A DNA stretch of 64,000 bases, from positions 1,116,001-1,180,000 of the forward strand of contig NZ_JADCKC010000001.1 in NCBI RefSeq assembly GCF_014982805.1. Reading direction: 5' to 3'. The stretch comes from Gemmiger gallinarum. Its GTDB lineage: Bacteria > Bacillota > Clostridia > Oscillospirales > Ruminococcaceae. The position numbers were made by a program, and so were the translations under genes. The notes beneath the pieces were generated by a model, which was given only the letters and a program-made list of their open reading frames with translations, was not told the origin of the DNA and did not search any database. Shown here one piece after another: positions 22,836 to 33,007 of the stretch (its first letter is position 1; the number at the start of each line of letters is the position of its first letter).

Positions 22836-24561
22836 GGAACCGCGCCTGCGCTTTACGGAGGAAGAACGGGCGGACCCGGCGCTGGAGAAGCCCATCCGCA
22901 AGGCGGAAAAGGCCGCCGCCAAAGCGGATAAGGCGCAGGCAAAAATCCCGAAAAAGCAGGTCAAGCGGGCCGAGGTGGACCCCAAGACCGGCAAGGTCAC
23001 GACCAAGCTGGTGCTGGAGGATAAGCCCCGGCCGCCCTCCAAACTGTCCCATACGGTGCGGGACGCGCCGGGCAACGCGGTGGCGGGCAAGATTCACCAG
23101 GAGATTCAGGAGTCCGAGGATGACAACGTGGGTGTGGAGAGCGCCCACAAGTCCGAAGAAGCTCTGGAAACTGGCGTACATCTGGCGAGGGAGGGCTACC
23201 GTAGCCATAAGCTGAAGCCCTACCGCCAGGCTGCCCAGGCCGAACGGAAGCTGGAAAAGGCCAACATCAATGTCCTGTATCAGAAGTCGTTGCAGGACAA
23301 TCCCCAGGCTGCGAGTAACCCACTGTCCCGGTGGCAGCAGAAGCAGCAGATCAAGAAGCAGTACGCCGCCGCCAAGCGGGCCGCGCAGTCCGGCGGGACC
23401 GCCGCCGGTGCCGTGCAAAAATCCGGCAAAGCGGCCAGGACGGTTAAGGAAAAGGCCCAGCAGGCCGGTGCCTATGTGATGCAGCACAAGAAAGGTTTCA
23501 TCATGGTGCTGGCAATTTTTCTGCTGATCTGCCTGCTGCTCAACACCATGTCCTCCTGTTCCATGATGGCGCAGAGCATCGGTTCGATGATTTCCGGCAC
23601 AACCTACCCTTCGGATGACCCGGAGCTGGTGGCGGTGGAGGCGGACTATGCAGCCAGGGAGACCGCGTTGCAAGCCGAGATCGACAACATCGAGAGCAGC
23701 CACCCCGGCTACGACGAGTACCGCTATGACCTGGACATGATCGGCCACGACCCGCATGAGCTGGCGGCCTATCTGTCCGCCGTCTTGCAGGGCTACACGC
23801 GGGCAAGCGCCCAGGCGGAGTTGGAACGCATCTTCGCAGCCCAATACCAGCTGACGCTGACCGAGGAAGTGGAGGTGCGCTACCGCACCGAGACCCGGAC
23901 GGACAGCGAGGGCAACGAGTATGATGTGGAAGTGCCCTATAACTATTACATCTTAAATGTGACCCTCACCAGAAAGCCCATCTCCTCTGTGGCTTCGGAG
24001 CTGCTGACGCCTGACCAGCTGGAAATGTACCAGGTGTACCGGCAGACGCTGGGCAACAAGCCCCTGATCTTCGGCGGCGGGTCCGCCGACACCAGCGATT
24101 CCGAGAGTTTGGCCGGTGTGGAGTTTGTCAACGGCACCCGGCCCGGCAATCAGGCTGTGGTGGACATCGCCAAAAGCCAGGTAGGCAACGTGGGCGGCCA
24201 GCCCTATTGGAGCTGGTACGGCTTTAATTCCCGCGTGGAATGGTGCGCCTGCTTTGTGTCCTGGTGCTACGGCCAGATGGGCCTTTCCGAGCCGCGCTTT
24301 GCCGCCTGCCAGTCCCAGGGCATTCCCTGGTTCCAGTCGCATGGACAATGGGGCGGGCGGGATTACGCCAACATCGCCCCCGGCGACGCAATCTTCTTCG
24401 ATTGGGACCTGGACGGCAGCGCCGACCATGTGGGCATTGTAGTGGGCACCGACGGCAGCCGGGTTTACACCGTGGAGGGCAATTCCGGCGACGCTTGCAA
24501 GATCAAGAGTTATTCCTTGACCTACGAGTGCATCAAGGGCTACGGCTTGATGAATTGGTGA
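22828..24561 (+). CDS. CD1108-type cell-wall hydrolase with CHAP domain
   Basis: 577 aa, start taken as TTG 22828 inside the end of the previous gene; the in-frame ATG at 22753 would add a frame-shadow segment. Residues 1-215 are charged, Lys/Ala-rich and probably cytoplasmic; a membrane helix (GFIMVLAIFLLICLLLNTMS) lies near 222-245; an extracellular helical part follows; the C-terminal 130 residues form a CHAP/NlpC-like domain with catalytic EWCACFVSWCYGQMG and the histidine region DHVGIVVGTDGSRVYTVEGN. Opens peptidoglycan for the conjugation channel. Confidence 0.85.
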   Translation: MIKEPRLRFTEEERADPALEKPIRKAEKAAAKADKAQAKIPKKQVKRAEVDPKTGKVTTKLVLEDKPRPPSKLSHTVRDAPGNAVAGKIHQEIQESEDDNVGVESAHKSEEALETGVHLAREGYRSHKLKPYRQAAQAERKLEKANINVLYQKSLQDNPQAASNPLSRWQQKQQIKKQYAAAKRAAQSGGTAAGAVQKSGKAARTVKEKAQQAGAYVMQHKKGFIMVLAIFLLICLLLNTMSSCSMMAQSIGSMISGTTYPSDDPELVAVEADYAARETALQAEIDNIESSHPGYDEYRYDLDMIGHDPHELAAYLSAVLQGYTRASAQAELERIFAAQYQLTLTEEVEVRYRTETRTDSEGNEYDVEVPYNYYILNVTLTRKPISSVASELLTPDQLEMYQVYRQTLGNKPLIFGGGSADTSDSESLAGVEFVNGTRPGNQAVVDIAKSQVGNVGGQPYWSWYGFNSRVEWCACFVSWCYGQMGLSEPRFAACQSQGIPWFQSHGQWGGRDYANIAPGDAIFFDWDLDGSADHVGIVVGTDGSRVYTVEGNSGDACKIKSYSLTYECIKGYGLMNW

Positions 24562-24582
24562 TTTTTTGCGGAGGTATAAAAA

Positions 24583-25305
24583 CTGAATATTGTATCCTTT
24601 GGGGGCGGCACGAACAGTGCCGCTCTTTTAGTTGGGCTTCATCAGCACGGGATTCCCGTTGACCTTATCACCTTTGCGGATACCGGGGCGGAACATCCCC
24701 ACACCTATCAGTTCCTTGAAACTATGAATGAATGGCTTCGCGCCCACGGTATGCCGCCCATCACGGTGGTGGAAAAGATGGACCGCAACGGCAACCGCCT
24801 GACATTGGAAACAGAGTGTCTGCGATCCGGCACGCTTCCCTCCATTGCTTACGGGTTTAAGCGGTGTTCTCAGAAGCACAAGGTCGGGCCGCAGGAAAAG
24901 TTCTGTAACCACCACCCGCTGTGCCGCGCTGTGTGGCAGGCCGGGAACCGGGTCACACGGTTTATCGGCTACGATGCCGGGGAGCGGAAACGGTATGAGC
25001 ATTCCAGAAAATTCAATGAAGCGGACAAAAAATATGAGAACCGCTACCCGCTGATCGAGGATTGGCACTGGACGCGGGACGATTGTATTCGGGCGATCCA
25101 GGAGGCGGGTCTGCCTCTGCCCGGCAAATCGTCCTGCTTCTTCTGTCCCAGCATGAAGCGCGAGGAAATCGAAACCCTGAAACGGCAGCACCCCGACCTG
25201 TACCGGCGGGCGCTTGCCATTGAAGAAAATGCAATGCCCCATCTCAAGACCGTCAAGGGTTTGGGGCGCAATTACGCTTGGAAAGAGCGATATGGAATGG
25301 AGTGA
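24583..25305 (+). CDS. PP-loop ATPase, PAPS-reductase-like
   Basis: 240 aa. Reading from CTG 24583 gives NIVSFGGGTNSAALLVGLHQ, a complete PP-loop (SGGxxS type) nucleotide-binding motif; the first in-frame ATG (24724) would delete it. GGAGG at 24570-24574 lies 8 nt before the CTG, and no ATG, GTG or TTG occurs there. Later motifs: DLITFADTGAEHPHTYQFLE and a cysteine pair SSCFFCPSMKREE. Related to phosphoadenosine phosphosulfate reductases and phage or element PP-loop enzymes. Substrate unknown; it sits inside the transfer operon, between cell-wall hydrolase and DUF4315. Confidence 0.75.
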   Translation: MNIVSFGGGTNSAALLVGLHQHGIPVDLITFADTGAEHPHTYQFLETMNEWLRAHGMPPITVVEKMDRNGNRLTLETECLRSGTLPSIAYGFKRCSQKHKVGPQEKFCNHHPLCRAVWQAGNRVTRFIGYDAGERKRYEHSRKFNEADKKYENRYPLIEDWHWTRDDCIRAIQEAGLPLPGKSSCFFCPSMKREEIETLKRQHPDLYRRALAIEENAMPHLKTVKGLGRNYAWKERYGME

Positions 25306-25311
25306 TTGACT

Positions 25312-25566
25312 ATGGCTAAAAACAAAATCGAGCGCATCGACCAGGAGATCGCCAAGACCCGCGAGAAGATCGCGGAACAGCAGGAAAAGCTGAAAGACCT
25401 GGAAGCGCAGAAAACCGAGGCGGAGAACCTGGAGATCGTCCAGATGGTGCGCGCCCTGCGCATGACCCCGGCCCAGCTGTCCGCCATGCTGTCCGGCGGC
25501 ATGGTGCCCGGCCGGGCGGCGGGTCCCGCTGATTCTGAACAGGAGGAAATGACCCATGAAGAATAA
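25312..25566 (+). CDS. DUF4315-family protein
   Basis: 84 aa from ATG 25312. Coiled-coil ([40 protein letters not shown]) followed by [17 protein letters not shown], the DUF4315 pattern. Small structural or regulatory protein conserved in this ICE family; overlaps DUF4366. Confidence 0.8.
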   Translation: MAKNKIERIDQEIAKTREKIAEQQEKLKDLEAQKTEAENLEIVQMVRALRMTPAQLSAMLSGGMVPGRAAGPADSEQEEMTHEE

Positions 25567-26338
25567 GAAGATTTTCAGAACCTTTGCCGCCCTTTGCACC
25601 TGCCTGATGCTGATGGGCGGCTTCTCTGTGACCGCCTTTGCCCAGGGCGCTGACCCTGCGCCTACGGCCACACCGGCTGCGGACGCCACCAATGACAGCA
25701 ACGTGGTGGTGGAGGAAACCGAGGACAGTCCCGCCCTGACCCCGGAGGGCAACGCCGCCCTGGTGGATGATTTCGGCGGCAACAAGCAGCTCATCACCGT
25801 CACCACCAAGGCGGGTAACTATTTTTACATCCTCATTGACCGCGCCAACGAGGACAAAGAGACCGCCGTCCACTTCTTGAACCAGGTGGACGAGGCTGAC
25901 CTGGAGGCGCTGATGGAGGACGGCGAGACGGCGGAGGAAACGCCCGCTGTCTGCAACTGCACGGAAAAATGCGCCGCCGGTGCGGTGAATACGGCCTGCC
26001 CTGTCTGCGCTGTGAATATGGCGGAGTGTACGGGCCAGGAGCCGGAACCCACGCCCGCCCCGGAAACAGACCCGGAGCCGGAACAGGAACCGGCAGGGCT
26101 GAACCCGGCGATGCTGCTGGTGGTGCTGGCTGTGCTGGGCGGCATTGGTGCGCTGGTCTACTTCAAATTCATCAAGCAGAAGCCCAAGACCAAGGGCAGC
26201 GACAACCTGGATGATTACGACTACGGCGAGGACGATACCGAACAGGAGGACGAGGACCCCTGGGAGACCGAGGAATCCGACGAACCGGAGGACGCCGACA
26301 GGGGCGGCGACGAGGAAAGCGAGACCCCGGCCAAATGA
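25556..26338 (+). CDS. DUF4366-family surface protein
   Basis: 260 aa, ACAGGAGGAAATG upstream. A signal peptide ([20 protein letters not shown] to about residue 28), an extracellular domain with [20 protein letters not shown], a cysteine-rich segment, a Pro/Glu repeat stretch ([18 protein letters not shown]), a membrane helix near residues 182-204 and an acidic cytoplasmic tail. Conserved in Tn1549-like ICEs next to DUF4315; probable cell-surface component of the mating apparatus. Confidence 0.8.
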   Translation: MKNKKIFRTFAALCTCLMLMGGFSVTAFAQGADPAPTATPAADATNDSNVVVEETEDSPALTPEGNAALVDDFGGNKQLITVTTKAGNYFYILIDRANEDKETAVHFLNQVDEADLEALMEDGETAEETPAVCNCTEKCAAGAVNTACPVCAVNMAECTGQEPEPTPAPETDPEPEQEPAGLNPAMLLVVLAVLGGIGALVYFKFIKQKPKTKGSDNLDDYDYGEDDTEQEDEDPWETEESDEPEDADRGGDEESETPAK

Positions 26339-26535
26339 CCCGGTTTACCGACAGCCCCTTTGAACCCATGATGACACGCAGGCCGGAGGGCGGGAAAACA
26401 GCTTCCCGCTCTCCCTCTTTATCTCCCGGCCACCCCTGTTATGGCTGCGGAAACTACCGCCCCGGCCAGCCCTGCGTGGGCTTCTGCCACAAAGAGCTGA
26501 CCGCGTGGCTGCGTGAAAGGAGAAAAGCAAAATGA
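26335..26535 (+). CDS. Small cysteine-containing protein
   Basis: 66 aa, ATGA-coupled to DUF4366. Ser/Arg/Pro-rich start followed by [20 protein letters not shown], four cysteines that could bind metal, and a basic end. Overlaps the next gene by 4 bp. Not recognised; operon position is the main support. Confidence 0.5.
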   Translation: MTRFTDSPFEPMMTRRPEGGKTASRSPSLSPGHPCYGCGNYRPGQPCVGFCHKELTAWLRERRKAK

Positions 26536-27198
26536 ATTATTTTGTCCAATTTCTCATTGTGTTCGACCTGATCTGCTTCGGCGTCTACTTTGGCGGCGAC
26601 ATCGTTTGCACGGCGCTTGCCAAGGTGCGCAAAAAACCGGGCCAGAAAGACCCCTATGAATTTGAGGTGGAGGACGAACCCGCTGAACCGCCGCTGTCTA
26701 TCGACGCCATCCGCCACTTGTTCCGCGGCGAGGTCCGCGATTTTGTCTGCAACAAACTTCTGCCCAGCGGGCAGGAGACGCTTTCCGCCCTGACCGAGCC
26801 GGAGCAGACAGCGGCCAGGTTCCTGTTCTGCGCCTTGATCGGCTATCTCAAAGAGGAAGCCCCGATGGATGAGCAGAGCTTCCCGATGGTGATGGAGATG
26901 CTGAACTACGCCGAGGGCGCGAAAGAGGACGGCGACAAGGACGTGATTGACATTCTGATGGAGGAAACCGCCGCCCGGACCCGCCAGCGCGAGGAATATT
27001 TCAGCGATTACCGCCGTTACCAGCTCATGCAGGTGGATAAGGCGCGGGTGCTGCTGGCCTGCCGGGTCATCATCAACGACCTGCTGGGAAAGCTGTACCG
27101 CTATGATTACAACGTCGGCTATGACTGCCTTCTGGACGATGGCAACAGCATTTCCAGAAAACTGAAAAAATCCAACGAAGAAATGGAGGTTGAGGAAG

Positions 27199-27218
<20 letters not shown>
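26532..27218 (+). CDS. Membrane-anchored hypothetical transfer protein
   Basis: 228 aa. N-terminal membrane helix ([20 protein letters not shown]), then a soluble helical domain (LSIDAIRHLFRGEVRDFVCN, FLFCALIGYLKEEAPMDEQS) and an acidic tail that overlaps topB by 20 bp. GAAAGGAGAAAAGCAAA upstream. Position between DUF4366 and topoisomerase is typical for the ICE group; function unknown. Confidence 0.65.
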
Positions 27219-29297
<2,079 letters not shown>

Positions 29298-29301
<4 letters not shown>

Positions 29302-29579
29302 AACTGAGTTTGTATGAACAGGAAACGATTATCCTCTACAACCAGGCCGAGGCCACCGCCGAGGTCTATTCCCACGACCCGCGCCTGCTGGAAAAGCTGC
29401 GGCGGCTGGCGGAAAAATACCCGGACCAGATCGTGAAAAAGGACCGCCAGACCTTCGTGGTGCCCAAACGCTGCGTGTCGGTGCGGGAGCCGTACAGCGC
29501 CGAGCGCCGCAAGGCTGCCAGCGAACGGGCCAAAGCCGCCGGGTACAGGCCGCCCGTCCCCAAAGCGGGCGGAAAATGA
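29298..29579 (+). CDS. Hypothetical protein after topB
   Basis: 93 aa, ATGA overlap with topB and with the next gene. MKLSLYEQETIILYNQAEAT, then KLRRLAEKYPDQIVKKDRQT and VPKRCVSVREPYSAERRKAA. The pattern, a short N-terminal alpha/beta part and basic tail, is conserved in these ICEs. The tail suggests nucleic acid binding. No assigned function known to me. Confidence 0.65.
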
Positions 29580-32500
29580 GTATGGGCGAGAGCGTATTTG
29601 AAGTCGTGAAGCAGTCCGTCGCCGTCCGGGAAGCGGCTGAAATGTACGGCATCGCGGTGGGGCGCGGCGGCATGGCCTGCTGCCCCTTCCACGATGACCG
29701 CCACCCCAGCATGAAGGTGGACACCCGTTTCCACTGTTTTGGCTGCGGCGCAGACGGCGACGTGATCGACTTCACCGCCCGGCTCTATGACCTGTCCCCC
29801 AAGGAGGCCGCCGAAAAGCTGGCCCAGGATTTTGGCCTTTCCTATGACAACAAGGCCCCGCCCCGGCGAAGCTATGTCCGGCAAAAATCCGAGGCGCAGG
29901 TACGGAAAGAAAAACGGGAACACGGCTGGCGCGTCCTGACGGACTACTACCACCTGCTCCGAAAATGGGAGGCCGACTATTCCCCCAAGATGCCGGACGA
30001 GGACCCGCACCCGCGCTTTTTGGAGGCCATCCAGAAAAAAGACTACATGGGCTATCTGCTGGACACCTTTCTCGACAGCAGCACCGAGGAACAGGACCAG
30101 TGGATCGCAGAACACACCGCTGAAATTTCGGCCATAGAAGGGAGAGTGAACATCATGGCTGACAAACCCACCAACCGGGAACGGTTGCAGCAAATCACGG
30201 CGGGCATCGAGCAGGGTATCAAGGAACTGTTCGAGAGCGAAAAGTATATGCGCTACCTGTCCGTGATGTCCCGGTTCCACCGCTACTCCGTCAACAACAC
30301 CATGCTCATCTATATGCAGAAGCCGGACGCCACGCTGGTGGCCGGGTACAACAAGTGGAAAAATCAGTTTGAGCGTCATGTGAAGCGCGGCGAACACGGC
30401 ATTACCATCATTGCGCCCACGCCATTCAAGAAAAAGATTGAGGAACAGAAGCTGGACCCGGACACCAAGGCCCCCATCCTGGACGCAGAGGGCAAGGCGG
30501 TCATGGAGGAACGGGAAGTTGAGATCCCCATGTTCCGCCCGGTGAAGGTGTTCGATGTAAGCCAGACGGACGGCAAACCCCTGCCGGAGCTGGCGTCCAC
30601 CCTGTCCGGGAACGTCCAGAACTACGAGGCTTTCATGGAGGCGCTGCGCCGGTCCGCGCCGGTGCCGCTCTCTGTGGAGCCGATGGCAGCCAACATGGAC
30701 GGATATTTCTCGCCGGACCGGCAGCGCATCGCCATCCGTGCTGGCATGAGCGAGGTACAGACCGTTTCCGCCGCCGTCCATGAGATCGCCCACAGCAAGC
30801 TGCACAACTACGCTAAGGCTCAGGAGGAAGCGGTCAGGGCCGGTGACAAGGAGCCGCCCAAGAAGAAAGACCGCAACACCGAGGAGGTGGAGGCCGAGAG
30901 CATTTCCTACGCGGTTTGCCAGTATTACGGTATCCAGACCGGCGAGAACAGCTTCGGCTACATCGCCAACTGGAGCCAGGGTAAGGAGCTGCCGGAGCTG
31001 CGGGCCAGTTTGGAAACTATCAATAAGACCGCCGGTGAGCTGATTAACGACATCGACCGGCACTATAAGGTTATCTGCAAGGAGCGCGGTATTGACCTGA
31101 CTGCTGCCCCGGAACCGCAGCTGGACCCTATCGAGCAGCTGGCAGCCGACATCGACCAGTTTTCTTTTGACTACGATACCTATGAATATCGGGATCAGGT
31201 GGATAATCGTGAGGATGCGCTGCGGGAACTGACCGCTACGCTCCGCAGCGGGGATGCCAGCGGTGTTCGGGACTGGCTCCAGGAATTTGCCGATGAAAAT
31301 GAACCTGGAGAAGCGGTCACAAAAGCTGCCGAGCTGTTGGATCGTCTGGACCAGCTGGTGCCGGAACCTGCCCCCAACCTTGTGAAAATGGCGGATGAAG
31401 CGAGGGCGATGGGCGTAGATACTGCGTGGAACTCTGATAAGGAATTCCCGGTATCCTTCGATACTGAAAAGACCCAGCCCAGCGCCGAAGCCCAGGAGGC
31501 CCTGTTGCTGGTTGATGATGCCACTTATCTTCATGTTCAGTCCTGCGACACCGGCTGGGACTACACGCTCTACGATGCAGCGACCATGAAGCAGCTGGAC
31601 GGCGGCCAGCTGGATGCGCCGGAGCTGTCGCTGTCCACCGCTGCGCTGAAAATCTGTGAGATGCGCGGCATGGGCGGCCAGTCCATTCGCTATGCACCGC
31701 TGTCCATGATCGAGACCTTGCAGGAGGCGGCAATCCAACAGATGCAGGCAGCGGCCCAAGCCGCTGTGCCGGAAGTCACCCAGCTGCCGGATGCCCCGGA
31801 GCAGGCGCTGGACGAATACCCCATGCCGGACCCGGCGCTGACCCAAGACGATTTGGAAAAGTGCGGCTACCTGGACAGCGACCTTCTGCCCCTTTCCAAA
31901 GAGCGGGCCTACGAGCTGATGGCGCAGGACCTGACTGTGTACATGGTCCAGCAGGGAGAGAATCCGGCGATGGCCTTTGATACCGCCGACCTGGACGCCC
32001 ACGATGGCATTTTTGCCGTCACCCGTGAGGAATGGGAGGATAGTCCCTCCTTTGATGCTCAGGTCATGGACCGCATGGACCACCAGCAGGAACGGGAGCA
32101 GGCGTTTCTCAACCACAAGGGCGATTGCTATGCCATCTATCAGGTAAAGCACACCGATGAACTGAGGGACATTCGCTATGAAGGGCTGGAATGGGTCAAG
32201 TCCATCGGGCAGACGGTGCAGCGCGATAACTACGATCTGGTCTATACTGCGCCGCTCACACCCGGCGACCTGAAAGGCAGCGTGCTGGATAATCTCGAAT
32301 ACCGCTTCAACAACGAACACCCTGCCGACTACCGCCACCCGTCTATGAGCGTCAGCGACATCGTTGCCATCAAGCAGGACGGCAAGGTATCCTGTCATTA
32401 CTGCGACAGTTTTGGCTTTCAGCAAATCCCCGGCTTTCTGCCGGACAATCCGCTGAAAAGTGCGGAGATGACGGTTGAGGACGACTACGGCATGATCGAC

Positions 32501-32713
32501 GGCGTTATCAACAACGGCCTCAAGGAGCCGACGGTGGCTCAGCTGGAACAGCAGGCCCGCAGCGACCAGCCCATCTCTCTCATGGATTTGGCGGCCGCCG
32601 CCCACCGGGAAGATCGGGACAAGAAGAAGTCCGTCATGGACCAGCTGAAAAGCCAGCCTAAACCCGAACACAAAAAGACAGCGCCCAAAAAGAGCGCGGA
32701 AAGGGAAATCTGA
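29576..32713 (+). CDS. CHC2 zinc finger - ArdC - YodL/DUF4316 fusion protein
   Basis: 1045 aa in one uninterrupted frame. Residues 1-95: CHC2 primase zinc finger (CCPFHDDRHPSMKVDTRFHC, then FGCGADGDVIDF). From about 193: ArdC-type single-strand DNA-binding and zincin domain (FHRYSVNNTMLIYMQKPDAT; AAVHEIAHSKLHNYAK near residue 400). Near 850: a YodL-like segment (YAIYQVKHTDELRDIRYEGL), then a DUF4316-like end (HPSMSVSDIVAIKQDGKVSC). An internal ATG at 30154 with GGGAGAG upstream fits a separate ArdC start, so two products may be made. Likely protects or processes incoming single-stranded DNA. Confidence 0.8.
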   Translation: MSMGESVFEVVKQSVAVREAAEMYGIAVGRGGMACCPFHDDRHPSMKVDTRFHCFGCGADGDVIDFTARLYDLSPKEAAEKLAQDFGLSYDNKAPPRRSYVRQKSEAQVRKEKREHGWRVLTDYYHLLRKWEADYSPKMPDEDPHPRFLEAIQKKDYMGYLLDTFLDSSTEEQDQWIAEHTAEISAIEGRVNIMADKPTNRERLQQITAGIEQGIKELFESEKYMRYLSVMSRFHRYSVNNTMLIYMQKPDATLVAGYNKWKNQFERHVKRGEHGITIIAPTPFKKKIEEQKLDPDTKAPILDAEGKAVMEEREVEIPMFRPVKVFDVSQTDGKPLPELASTLSGNVQNYEAFMEALRRSAPVPLSVEPMAANMDGYFSPDRQRIAIRAGMSEVQTVSAAVHEIAHSKLHNYAKAQEEAVRAGDKEPPKKKDRNTEEVEAESISYAVCQYYGIQTGENSFGYIANWSQGKELPELRASLETINKTAGELINDIDRHYKVICKERGIDLTAAPEPQLDPIEQLAADIDQFSFDYDTYEYRDQVDNREDALRELTATLRSGDASGVRDWLQEFADENEPGEAVTKAAELLDRLDQLVPEPAPNLVKMADEARAMGVDTAWNSDKEFPVSFDTEKTQPSAEAQEALLLVDDATYLHVQSCDTGWDYTLYDAATMKQLDGGQLDAPELSLSTAALKICEMRGMGGQSIRYAPLSMIETLQEAAIQQMQAAAQAAVPEVTQLPDAPEQALDEYPMPDPALTQDDLEKCGYLDSDLLPLSKERAYELMAQDLTVYMVQQGENPAMAFDTADLDAHDGIFAVTREEWEDSPSFDAQVMDRMDHQQEREQAFLNHKGDCYAIYQVKHTDELRDIRYEGLEWVKSIGQTVQRDNYDLVYTAPLTPGDLKGSVLDNLEYRFNNEHPADYRHPSMSVSDIVAIKQDGKVSCHYCDSFGFQQIPGFLPDNPLKSAEMTVEDDYGMIDGVINNGLKEPTVAQLEQQARSDQPISLMDLAAAAHREDRDKKKSVMDQLKSQPKPEHKKTAPKKSAEREI

Positions 32714-32714
32714 T

Positions 32715-32930
32715 ATGAATGCTTTGACTTTTGAGGAAACCAACTTGCTGTGTATCTACAACCCCGGCAGCCGCCTGGGGGCCATCGAGGCGTTGTCCGA
32801 GATGCGTGGCCATCTGGAGCCGGACGAGACCGAACTGCTGGCCCTGACCGACAGCACCCTCGCCAAGCTGCGCGCTATGACCGACGCCGAGTTTGACGAG
32901 CTGGAACTGTACCCGGATTTTGACGAGTAA
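32715..32930 (+). CDS. TTRAP-family transposon-transfer assisting protein
   Basis: 71 aa. LTFEETNLLCIYNPGSRLGA, then LEPDETELLALTDSTLAKLR and MTDAEFDELELYPDF, the compact TTRAP pattern. One base after the previous stop. Conserved in Tn1549-type elements; thought to assist transfer, mechanism unknown. Confidence 0.85.
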   Translation: MNALTFEETNLLCIYNPGSRLGAIEALSEMRGHLEPDETELLALTDSTLAKLRAMTDAEFDELELYPDFDE

Positions 32931-33007
32931 CACCCTGTTTTGACCAGCCGGGGCGGCCACCGTGCCGCCCCTTTTCGATTTCTGAATGGAAGGGAGGACA
33001 GATAACC

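Noticed and set aside
29366-32743. Minus-strand ORF of 1125 codons
   Set aside because: Antisense shadow of the CHC2-ArdC-YodL fusion gene caused by high GC at third positions; no ribosome binding site and no recognisable domain.
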